From positions 11,984,001 through 12,048,000 of the forward strand of contig JAKSXM010000246.1 of the NCBI GenBank assembly GCA_022575985.1: DNA of 64,000 nt, written 5' to 3'. Shown in pieces: positions 12,601 to 24,600 of this stretch. The notes beneath the pieces were generated by a model. That model saw only the letters and a program-made list of their open reading frames with translations. It made no database searches and was not told where the DNA came from. Source of the stretch: Anagrus nilaparvatae. Lineage: Eukaryota; Arthropoda; Insecta; Hymenoptera; Mymaridae. The number at the start of each line of letters is the position of its first letter. Within the stretch, counting starts at the first letter, position 1. The translations under genes were made by a program, and so were the position numbers.

Positions 12601-15600
12601 GTTCTTTCTGCAAAATTACTAGTCTTTTGTGATTCTTTTATTCGAAATTTTATGTCACATAGGAAACTTTGTGAACTTAGTAGAATAAAAAAAATAATTT
12701 AAAATTCTTAAATCTAAATAATTCTGAAACAAAAAAATTAATTAAAAAATATAATTAATTTTCAAAATGTTTTTATCTTAATTAGTCAAGGCACCAGCAA
12801 TCTTAAATGCAGCCAAAAATTTTAAATGCAGTAATATGAATTCAATTCTCTAGATCATGCTAATTTTTGGTCGCTAAAAACGATTTTGAAAGTTTCATGC
12901 ATTTAATGATGTCCAATTTTTGTAATTAACGCTATATTGCCCAAAATAACAAAAAAAAAAAAAATACAATTTTTTGAAAAATATTGCTGATTGAGCCTAA
13001 TTTTAGTATACCTCTGAGTTTTTCAGGGTAATTGATGATGATTCTGAAATCAGACCCCGAAAACCATGGAGGTATACCAAAATTTGTCAAAAACTATTTT
13101 TCAAAAAATTGTATTTTTTTTGGTTAATTTGAGCCGAGATTTGAGCAACATATTGTTAATTATTCAAAACTGTTCATCGGAAAATGGATGAAACCTTCAA
13201 AATCGTTTTTAGTGACCAAAAATACGCATGATCCACTGGGTTGGATACTCAATTTACAATTTTTGTCAGCATTTAACATTGCTGAAGCTTTAACCAAATC
13301 ACTACCCTAATAATCAAGATTATCCTGCAAAATCTCCTAATCACAAAACATTAGGTAAATAACGTTTATTAGACTCACGTATAAAATAAGAGATTATTCT
13401 AATGTCTTATAATATTAAAATATTATTTACTTGTCCATACTCTCTCAATACACAGATAATATCGTGCTGAATATATCAATTCGTATAATAAAATTAAAAA
13501 ATCAGCTCACGAAATTTATTGTTTTTTATATTATTTATTCTGAATGAATATTTTCATATTATAAAATATTACATTTCATTATTTTCTTTATTTGATTTCT
13601 TTATTAACCTAATTTTTCAAATTTTAGTCCTAATTTCATCCATTTTATCTCAAGATTCATTTACATGTATACATAAATTTGAAAAAAAGCTCAAGGTCCT
13701 CCAACATAAATAATAATAATAATAAATGACGGTTTATTAATATTCGAATAAAAAAAAATAAGAGCTTTTTATTTTTAAAGATATGCCAGAAATTTTTATT
13801 AATAATAAATCATATAAATTCTTATTTAAATGTTTTTTCTACTGTTTTTTTTTTTTTTAATAATATATATCAGGAGACTGCATGTTGTATTTTAATGCCA
13901 TTCTTATTTTACTGACTTTCTGTTTTTTCAAAAAAAAAGATTTATTTATAATTTATATGCATTTTTGTTTTTTAGTTTCATTTTAGTTATATGTAGAAAT
14001 ATTTTTAAATTTCTTAAATTTTTTTGCTATTTATACCAAAGGATTAGAATGATTGATAAATTGAGTTGTTTTTGGTAAAGATTTAAAAATGAGCCTTGTT
14101 GCTTATCTGTTTTGAGTACAGAAAGTGGGTGACATTTTGAATTTTTAGAAAATAATATGCTGATGTATCCCAAAGAATGAGTTGGATTTTTAGAGATTTG
14201 TAACTGATAAAAATATTTCTATTAGAAAAATAGATAGCTGAAGTAAAATTGAATTTTGGGTGAAAAAAATGGTCTTCAAGTAAAATTGGACTTGGGGTTA
14301 AGACTGTCTTTCAAAATCGATTAAAAATAAATTTATAGAAGCTAATTTAAAAATTGTTTGATAATTGGTCTTTGTAGTAAAATTGGACCCCTAGAATAAA
14401 AACAGGATGAAATTAACTTCAATTTTAACCTCTGCTAGGGACACGTTTTTCCCTAAATTCAAAGGACCTAAAAGAATTCAAAAAATTTAAAGAACCAAAT
14501 TTCTCAGTATAAAAAACTTAATAAAATCACAAAATTTAAAAAACAAAAAAAAAGTTTAAACCTAAAATGAAAAAATATTTAATATGAAAGCATTTAAAAT
14601 TTAATATTTTATTGGGTTTATTAAGCTTACAAAAAGCATAAAGTGCCTAACTTAATAAATTTTGACAAAAAAAAATGTAAACAAAACTTTTTGGCCTTTA
14701 TTCAAGATCGCAGAGAGCATTTATGTGTTATAAAACCATTTTTATTATTATTCCGGTTAACGCGCCACTTGGCATTACACATATGAGACTTTTACATATA
14801 TTCAACTAATTATTATTATTATTTAAGAGTTTTTTTTTAAATTGTACATTTTTTTAACATTATATTTTCCTGAGTGTGCGTGTGTTCGGTTAAAAATAAA
14901 CGGGCTATTGTATTTTTTATTTATATTTTTTTATTTAGTCAAAAATAATTGTGTTTAAGCTGCTATGATTATGATACTTTTTACATGCGTCCTTTATGCA
15001 ACAGCTGGTATTTTATACGATTGTGGTTACTGATCTTTTTTTTTTTTAATATTATTGCCAAAAAGTTTAAATGCCCGTATTTTATAACTCGTTTTGAACA
15101 AAATTTTAAATTAAATTACTTTTTGTCTGCATGTTAAAGAATATAAAATTTTTTTATTTACCCCTATTTTTATTTGGCCAAAAAAGTAAATAATGCTCGC
15201 ATGTTGATTTATTCACCACTTTTTACCTTATCCTTAAGTTTTTTTTTCTTCTTTATTTCATTAACGCATTTATAGGTCTCGCCGGATGTCACAAGATGTT
15301 ACGTACTCAAGATCCACGGAAAATCTTTCATCGCCATTTCTCAGGTTTGATTAACATTTTCGCATGTAAAACTTTTTTTTCTTCATATTTGCATGTTTTA
15401 TATTGTAAAAAAATATTGCTTTTTTTGTAATTTTCTCTTAATATTTGAAAATAAATCGTTATTATCAAAATAATTTCTTAAAAATTTTCTTATTTGAAGC
15501 GTTTGGATAGAAATTTTAATTGGATTTTCTTTTTTTATAGGAGCAAAAGTCGGAGTGTCGATCATGGATCAACAGCGCCTTTTGATCTTGAAGCACTTCG

Positions 15601-18600
15601 TTCGAAAGTTGACGAAAGATTCGAATCTATCGACAAACTTTGCAAAGGTAAATTTTTTCTTCTTCTATATTTTTTTAAACTAAATAAAAAAAAAATATAT
15701 TTCAAGGCTATTTTTTTTGTTAAACTAAAAATACTTGCAATTGAAGTAAATCGGAAGTAAAAAAGTAAACACGAGAATCGTTTATGTTTAAATATTTGTT
15801 TTGTTATGTTAATTTTTTAATTAAAAAGTTTAACAATTATATTAGACTTAATAATAATTCAATTTGTTATCTAATAAAAAAAATTGTGTATTTGAAGAAA
15901 AGTAGGCATTTTTATTACTTAATAATAAATAAATTATTTTTCACTGAGCAAATAAGGGAAACTTGTATAAAATCGAATAGTTCGCATATACGAAAGGTCT
16001 TAACTGTAGCAGTACAACTTAATTTACAACTATATTTTAGGGGTTTGATGGAAAAATGGAGGTTTTTTGCCACCCTTAAGTAAATTTGCTGTTAACCTAT
16101 AAAAAATTTTAAAATATTAGTAACAAGGCTGATTTTTATTTAAAACACGCGCTGATAATTTTCAAAAATTTTTTTTTTTTTATTTCAAAAATTAACTTTT
16201 GATGTCCAGACCCGAAAAACCATTCATTGGCATGTTTTAGAATATCACGTATCCTACTAAAAATTGTGTAAACTTCTAGACGTGGCCCATAAAGCTTGGG
16301 TGCAGGATTGATTAAAAAAGAAAATGCAATTGCAACTTAAGTTTTTTGGAGTGCTGATTACGAATTTTTTTTAGTTCTTTTGTTAGTTTTCCCGCTACAG
16401 CCCAATTTAGGTTATTTTATAGTAACCATAGGCAATTATGTTTTTTGGTGCATAGATAATGAAAAATGATCAGGTTTTTTTGAATAGCCTATTTTAGAGT
16501 GTTTTTGGCTAACTTTTAGTTTAGAGATTAAAAAAAAATAAATCTTAACCATTGCAATTATGTTTTCTGGTATGTAGTTTACGAAAATTTTGGTTTATTC
16601 CCCAGAAAGTAGTTATCCTGTTGTAAGGCTCAGAATATTAAAAATATGGCCAAAATGTTATAAAATGGGCTACAGCGGGGACCATTTTCTGAAAAAAAGA
16701 CTAAAAAATTCATAATCAGCACACGAAAATACTTAAGTTGCAATGGTCTCTTTCTTTTGAATCTACCATGCTTGCAAGCTTTATGGGCTACACACGGAAC
16801 GAGAACCTTTGTGTATAACTTCAATAATTATATTTGCCAGTTTAGTATAAACATTAGTATAAACTGGCTGCGCAGTACATACGTCTCAGATACTCAAAAA
16901 AATAATTGAAGTTAAACACAAAGGTTTTCGTTCGGTGCAGCTATGCCTAAACAAAAGAAATTTTTGCTGAATACCCTTTAATCTGCAAGAATGATTTATA
17001 TTACTTGATATGATTGATAAATAACCAATTTGTTCTAAATTTTAACTTCACTAATCTTCACTAATCTCCACTATTTTATTCCAATTTTCCTTTTAAGAAC
17101 TAATGAAACTGATCTTAACATTAAGATAGATCATGTACGAACACTGAAGTACACGATTTTCTAAAACTTTTCCCTAATTTATAAATAAAAGCCTTATTTT
17201 ATTTTAAAAAATTTCATTATAAGTTGATTACTTTATAAGGGATTAAAAATCAGCTGTTTTTCTTACTTAATTGCATTAGAATGACTTTGTTGCCTTAATT
17301 GACTACCTCATTTTTTTCATCTTACACACATATATCTATATATATATATGTCGCAGCCCTATAGACGAATCCGCTTTATAGCCTATAAGGCGGCTTATAG
17401 ACGAATGAGTCTCGAGCGCGGTGCTCGAGCTATAGGGCTAAACCGCGTCAGCTTTATAGGCTATCGGGCGCCTTATAGCCTATAAAGCTGATTCGTTTTA
17501 GCCCTATAGCTTGAGCCCCGCGCTCGAGACTCTAACAGTTGTTCAAATAGCCGTAAAATGTTTTAATTCATATTAATTATCAATAAATAATTATTATTAT
17601 TAATTCTTTATATTATTTATATTTTTGTTATTATTTAATAGTAACATTTATTTACATATTAAAATTTTATAAAGATATTTTATATCATATTTAATAATAG
17701 CATAAAAAAATAATTTACATTAATTTTATCGTCAAAAATTTTTTTGGTTTTTATTTATTTTTGCACGTAACTAAGGAGTCAATAATTGCTTTAGGCAGTG
17801 TTGTACTTTCCAACCCACACTTAATTTTTCCAAGTACAGCTTGATAAGGAGTACGATTAATAATTCTATGTAATGAAGTATTATGTTGCCACTGAAAAAA
17901 ACAAGTAAATAATATTTAATTGTAATTAAAACTAAGAACCAATTTTTTAACTATTTATATAGTTACCTGAACAACGTAGCAGCCCCAGCTCCAATTGGTA
18001 GAATTATTATCGATCATCCAGGCCCTTATACCATTTTCAATATCTTGGTTTGCCCTTTCTACTGATCCCTGGCTCTCTGGATGGCGGGGACGTCCATGAA
18101 TAATTTTACAATTTGGCCACAAATTTGCAACTTCTACTATAATATGCGCTACGAACTCTCATGATCCTGATAGTTCATTAAAAAAGTATAATCACCATCC
18201 TTGCAAGATTGAAAATCTACCAAATCTACTTGAGCACGAGCATTAAATCCATCAGATGTTATTGGCTTGATAACAACTCCTTTTTTTGGCACAGATCTTT
18301 TCCTCTCACAAGTCTCACAAAGTGACGCAAATAATTCGCAAGCTTTTTTTGAAATTGACCAATAATCTCGTGAATAATAAAACATTCGGTCACGACCCCC
18401 GTGATTTGTATTTTTATGAGCTTTGTGTAAATATTCATAATACTCTTCTAGTGGTACTATCTGAATAAATGGATCTTTATCACTATTTCTTTTATAAATA
18501 ACACTCACTTGATTATTGACCACAATTTTTTCATATTTCTCTTTATAATGATAATGAGAAGTATTATTTTTAACATTAGGATCATCAAATTCGTTAAGAT

Positions 18601-21600
18601 AATTAAGTACCAATTGTTCCTGAGATTTGGTCCAAACCGATTTATTATTTCTCTTAGGGTATAATTCAAAAAGTTTCTCGTAGAAATTATTTTTATCCAC
18701 GAAATCAAAATCTTCAGAAACTTGATCAATAACTGAATTTTCACCATTTTCTGTCATTTTAAAAACTTTTGATTAAATACGCGTTTCGATTTGAAATACA
18801 CGTTAGCGATTAAGAACCAATGACTATACTAAAATAATATTTAAAAATGGTATATGACCATCCGATAAATTTAAATACAAATTTTCTTATCTTTATAAAT
18901 CAAAAATAATGTTGACGAAGTTTGTTATCATTTACTTATAAATTGTATTCAATTCACTATAAATGTAAATAAAATTTATTAAATAATAATTATAATAAAA
19001 ATATATCACAAAATAAATATTAAAAATTATCATGCTATTATTAAATATGATATAAAATATCTTTATAAAATTAATAATAATAATTATTTATTGATAATTA
19101 ATATGAATTAAAACATTTTACGGCTATTTGAACAACTGTTAGAGTCTCGAGCGCGGGGCTCAAGCTATAGGGCTAAAACGAATCAGCTTTATAGGCTATA
19201 AGGCGCCCGATAGCCTATAAAGCTGACGCGGTTTAGCCCTATAGCTCGAGCACCGCGCTCGAGACTCATTCGTCTATAAGCCGCCTTATAGGCTATAAAG
19301 CGGATTCGTCTATAGGGCTGCGACATATATATTTCTTTTGAATTATAAAAATGTATTCAAGGTTTTTTATCCTATATTTTTACTTTTTTATTTTTAAGTG
19401 CTCTAATTTTTTCTCAAAAATAACAAAAAAATAAATTACTTATTTTTTAAAAAAATACTAATAATTTAAATTTTAAAAAACTTAACACTTTGTTTATTAA
19501 ATTGTTATTTTTTAAGTGGTTATGTAACGTAATTTATTTATTTTTTGTTTAAAAAAAATTTAATAATTTAAAAGGTTTTTTTTGTATTTTAAACGTAAAA
19601 ATGATAAATTTTATCTACTTAACATCTGCAGACATTATTTATTTCTACATAATCGGTTGACGATTATTGTTATTATTTTTTTTGAAGGACATTTTTTTAA
19701 TATACCGACTGAGAATTATTATTTAAAATTTATTTTTAAAACGTATAAAAAATTTTCTTAATTAAAAAAAATATATTTTTGACGAATAAATTAAGTTATA
19801 TAAAAAAAGTTATAGGCTAATAATAATTTTATTTTGATTTATAACCTAAAAAAAATGAACATGTCACCAAAACTCGTTAAAAAATTTTTTGTTTTTAAAA
19901 TAATATATGAGATATCGATCATGTCATAAAAATTTATATTGATAATATACAGTACGTACATTATGTTACATTGTCTTTTTTTTCAAATAAATTCCGCTCA
20001 TCAGCCTTGTTTTTTATCATGTGCAGTACTTCTATAGATGTATATACGTTTTTATAATAAACTAATAAATAATAAGAATTCATGGACTTGTTGTTATTAA
20101 TAAAATACAAATATACTTTGTTGTAAATTGTCACAGAAATTTTTTTTTTTTAATGACCCAGAAAATTTTAAATGTTTTGTTTTTATATGGGTTGGAATTC
20201 CTGAAATGTACAAGTTATCAATTTTTTTCTTCGTTTTTGGCTAAATAAGGCACAAAATTTTGGTTTACTTTTTGAATAAAGCTATTGAATACAATTTTGA
20301 TTAGGTTTTGGACTCATAGGCTTTAACTTTGATAATTTTTAATTTTTTGCACACTTGCATAAAATTAGATTCTAATTCATTATATACAGTTATTTTATGC
20401 AAGAATGTGCATCGAAGTTCGAATAGACTACATTAGTGTATAGCTCACAAGTGAAAACGCGATGGCCCTACTATGGCCCATGTTAAATCCACGCATCAAT
20501 TTCTCCCCGGGAATAGTTACTCTGAGGCACAGAGGTGCAAGCTTTATTGCTACACAGAAAGAGGTTTGAACCGCTCAAGTCGGTTCTAGTAGGAACCGAA
20601 TATTACTCTTACCATAAGAACTGAAAATGTTTATGCTAGAACCGAGATTCACGGTTCTAAATAACTAGTTAAAAACCTTCTCTTAAAAAATTATTATTTT
20701 TTTCAAAGTCAAAATTAGTTAAAAGAATATTTTTTATATTTCTTTTATGAATCGCGTACATTAAATTAAAAAACATATTTGTAACTAATTTTGATTTTGA
20801 AAAAAATAATAATTTTTTAAGAGAAGATTTTTAACTATACCCGATCAGGAATCGAAACACGGCGTTAGCGAGTACCTTTATAGTTTAGCCATGTTAACTA
20901 CCTAGTTTCTCGCATGGTAACGTGGCGCGATATTAGCGAGGCCCTACCTTGGCGAAAGCGAGTTGCAAGAAAATTTACCCCCACTTTTTCTTCAACGTGC
21001 AAATACAAACAATGTTTGAGTTATAACAGGTTATAAACTGTGTATTAAACACTTATATTATTTAATTAATAAAATGTTTTGCATTTAATAATAAAATATT
21101 AAGTTTTAAAAATTGATAAATGAAATTTTAAATATTAAAATATAAATTTATATCCATTAAAAAATTTTAAAAAGGCGAAAAAAGATAATTGTAATTTACT
21201 TTGAATAATTTTTTCTATACTATTTCTCCTAAAATAATAAAAAGATTTTCTTTTTAAAATATTTACTTCTTAATTTTTTAGATAATATATTATATGGTAC
21301 TGAAAAACGATTACATACTAAACTATTTTATAGTAAAAATCTATAATAATAAATTGATTTTTAGAAACCAGAAAGTTATATAGTTTTCAGTAAATGGTTA
21401 AATATAAATAAAAAATCGTATTGTAAATATTAATATATTAATTGTACTGTGTAAATATTAATAAAAATATTCAATAAATTATTTTAACTTTATGATAATA
21501 ACATAAGCTCTTTGTAATAACAGTGTAAAATTATTAGTAGCAGACGAAATAAAAAAAAAATAATAATTCTGGCACGTGCGCTGTAACCTAAACGAGGCAA

Positions 21601-24600
21601 ACTCGGTAGAATCTAGCTAACGCCGCGCCACGTTCCTATATTGGTTCCGCGCTTAAACCACGCTTTAAACTATAAAGGCACTCGCTTACTAGCGATGCAA
21701 GCCGCGCTAGATTTCCGATCGGGTAGTGTTTAGAACCGTGAATCTCGGTTCTAGGCATAAACATTTTCCGTTCTGATGGTAAGAGTAATATTCGGTTCCT
21801 ACTAGAACCGACTTGAGCGGTTCAAACCTCTTTCTGTGTACATCGATGTATGGGACGATGAAAATCACTGACATTACATAAAAACCATCAAGATGTTATA
21901 TTTTATCTCGATGATAAAACCCCTTAAATAACGTATTCTTTGTAATATAAATCAATCGTAGATTCTTTTATTATTATTGTACCAATTTCGCAATATAAAT
22001 CTTTTCACAATTAAAATGAATTCCAGAGGAAAAGAGTATATTATTGTAAATTCATACTTGCAAGGTCCTTGACTTTTTCATCAATTTCCCCTTCAAATAT
22101 TTTTATGGCCCATGAACGGTTCGAAGTAAAATGGGTAAAACTTGCAAGGCCCTTGAAACGCCATGGGAAATTTAACGCTCATTCTAATCTGAGAAGTGAA
22201 CGGGAAACCCCTAAAAATAGAGAAGGAACATCGAGTTAAAATATGATTTTTCTAAAAATCTTTTCCACGGTTTTCTCAGAATAATTTAATTTCCTGTTCA
22301 AAAATGAGTAAAATTTTCATTATATCCAATCTGAAGTTAGATATCTATTAGGATTGACCTTCCGATTAGCCAATTTGAGTATTCATAAAGCTTGTTACCC
22401 AAACACCGTGCTACGTGATTTAATTTTCCTAAAAAATGTAAAAAATTAGATAAATTTGAAAAAATACTATAGTATTCATGTCAGTAAATATTACTTAACC
22501 TTGTAAGCTAATTAATATTTCAAACACATAACAAAGAAATTTTAATCACATATAAAAAAAAAAATGAGTAAATAAATAAATCTTTACATACTTATTAAAA
22601 AACAAAAGTTTTCTTATCGAAACTTACTTATAAAATATAATAACCTTTGAATTTATAAGAGGTTTAAAACTTTTGTAAACAAACCACTCTATAGTTATTT
22701 TGGGTTTTTGCCAGCTAGGACTTTTTTAATGTGTATTGTATATAATATGCGATTAGACTAAATTTATATTTATACTAAACAAAAACAAACAAAATTCTTT
22801 ATTTTTTTTGTCTATTATATTAGAATTATCATAATTAATTAATTCTGTTATCAAAAACTACAAAACAAAACAATAATTTAAATAATAATACTATAAATTT
22901 TGAAAATATGCTATAGTTTATGTATAAGAAGAAAAAAAAAGCTTAGTAATAAATAATTTCTTTATTATCCCACGAATATCAAAAAGGTTATGTAGAGTAT
23001 ATTAAAAAAACAAAATAAAAATATCGTATACAATAAGATAAAATAACTTTTAAAAAAAATAGTCTACCTTTTCTCATACACATAAATTATACAATGGTTT
23101 CAAATAACTCATTTTATTATCAAAATTCTTAAAAGATTATATTATTTAAAACATTAACAGACGATAAAACACTTTAAAAGTAAAAGAGAGAAATTCTAAC
23201 CGCAAAAATATGACATTTTAAAAACTAAAGATGGCGGTTAATCATAACATAATGCGCGCGCAATATTAATCCTTGTAGTTTTTATTATTAAAAAGTTATA
23301 ACTTGGTTACTTGGAATTATTAACTTATAACCCGGCAGTGTATATTTTAATAAATACATTGTTAATATATATATATATTATAAATTAATTGACATTAATG
23401 TTATACACGTATACTTATAATAAAATAGTGTGAATATAATGCTTCGGTTCGGTAGTTATTCGATTTTGTATAAAAATAAACTATAGTTTATGTTATTAGT
23501 GTAAAACTTAACTGCTACAGGATTGAAAGTGAATTTTGTTGATAAATTTTTGTTTAAAAAGTCATATTTTTCAAGTACATAACGTAAATCATTAAGTATA
23601 CAGACAAAAATGCCAAGATAAGATATAAATTAATATATAAATGTAACACTTCGACTTCACGAACAAAAAAATAACTAACTAAAAACAATTGAATAAAAAT
23701 TTTTGTGACGTGTGTACCTATAATGCATAATAATTTTTTGTTGGTTAAGAATTTAATAAAATGTTCGGATATAAAAAAATAGATAATTTTGAATATTACG
23801 AAGAAGAATTAAATAATATTAAAATAAAATGTTGTGATAATAATTTAATTGGACGTGATTACCTTGTTTATTATAATGTAAACACAACCATAAATCATAG
23901 AAAACAAAATAGTTCGACAGACTCATTAGAAAATTTTGTATTTTGTGAAGATTCGTGTTGGGCTGAATTTGAATATAATGAAAGTAAATAATTGAATTAT
24001 TTTTAATTTTTTTAACGTCTTACAACTTATTAAACGCCATTTTGTATTATCTTATCATATATTTAAGTTGTTGATAAATAATGAAACTTTCTATAAATAA
24101 AATAATTTTTTTTTTCTTCAGAATCAGATACCGAGAGTAAAGATGGTACAGGATCACAGGAAAAGAAGCAAGGAAGATTATCACAGCCAATTAATACCAT
24201 TGCTTATACGGTAAGTTGAAGAAATAATCCTTTCTATAATAAACAAAATATCAAAGTTATATAGGGTTAGGTTAGAAATTTTATAGGTTATAAACGGTGT
24301 TACTCTATTTTGATCATAGAAATGATATTGTCTCTATGATTTTGATTCATTTTATACAATTGTCGTAAAGATAGCAATAATTTACAGTACATAAATAAAT
24401 AAATTTTTTAATTCTCAGAAAATTTTATCTTTATACATAAAAAACGACAAATGCAATAACAATTATTTAATACCCTATTAAAATTATTATCATGTGGTGT
24501 ATATGATGTATTTTTTTTAATCTCATTTTCTTTTAAATATGTTATAATTAGAAGTTTAAATAGAAAAATTACTGTTAATTAAATAGTTTACTTTATGTAA

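Larger units (their letters stand above)
626..15275 (+). other. OXR1 intron 1 (14.65 kb), repeat-bearing
   Basis: Non-coding AT-rich sequence. ORFs here (for example 5957-6148, 7639-7839 and 13519-13713) are low-complexity translations of AT tracts with no domain. Structured parts are entered separately: the TTAA-flanked hairpin 2691-4479, an imperfect inverted repeat 5250-5613, an orphan TTAA-type terminus 6175-6191, a repeat family at 8670-9430 and 11210-11445, and a fold-back MITE at 12783-13295. A less AT-rich stretch at about 1715-1960 (GGTTGGTTTGG, GTGGGCGGTGA) might be regulatory but holds no ORF. I see nothing definable in the rest. Confidence 0.7.
17349..19325 (-). mobile_element. 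Ginger-like DNA transposon, internally deleted copy (1,977 bp)
   Basis: The termini are TGTCGCAGCCC and GGGCTGCGACA, flanked by TATA on both sides (17345-17348 and 19326-19329). The flank is a TA microsatellite, so the 4-bp duplication is consistent but not proven. The TG..CA ends, TGTNR start, 4-bp target and retroviral-type integrase fit the described Ginger superfamily. The terminal repeats are about 355 bp on the left (17349-17703) and 294 bp on the right (19032-19325); the left has an extra segment of about 60 bp. The outer 185 bp of each is almost identical. The single gene is on the minus strand, split by one intron and missing its catalytic centre, so this copy is non-autonomous. Confidence 0.78.
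20553..21838. mobile_element. TA-flanked fold-back element with nested inverted repeats (1,286 bp)
   Basis: The ends are CACAGAAAGAGGTTTGAACC and its complement, flanked by TA on each side (20551-20552 and 21839-21840), as in Tc1/mariner-type MITEs. The terminal repeats are about 108 bp (20553-20660 and 21731-21838) with only a few mismatches. Inside are two more inverted repeats, entered separately: a small hairpin 20665-20836 and a larger one 20838-21724. No transposase ORF is present. Confidence 0.75.
15648..24121 (+). other. OXR1 intron 3 (8.5 kb), transposon-rich
   Basis: AT-rich intron between exon 3 and exon 4. It holds the inverted-repeat cluster 16255-16945, the Ginger-like element 17349-19325, the fold-back nest 20553-21838 and, near its 3' end, the alternative first exon 23761-23983. 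The intervals 19326-20550 and 21840-23760 show only AT-rich sequence, apart from a short internal duplication of ACTTGCAAGG.CCTTGA near 22058 and 22139. The last 500 bases before 23761 should contain a promoter if the alternative exon is used, but I cannot point to a defined core element. Confidence 0.65.

Noticed and set aside
13519..13713. 64-codon hydrophobic ORF
   Set aside because: Same reason: T-rich intronic DNA, no start context or homology pattern.
18286..18747. ORFs at 18286-18468 (+) and 18505-18747 (-)
   Set aside because: They overlap the integrase relic in other frames; only the frame from 18757 carries zinc-binding and catalytic motifs.
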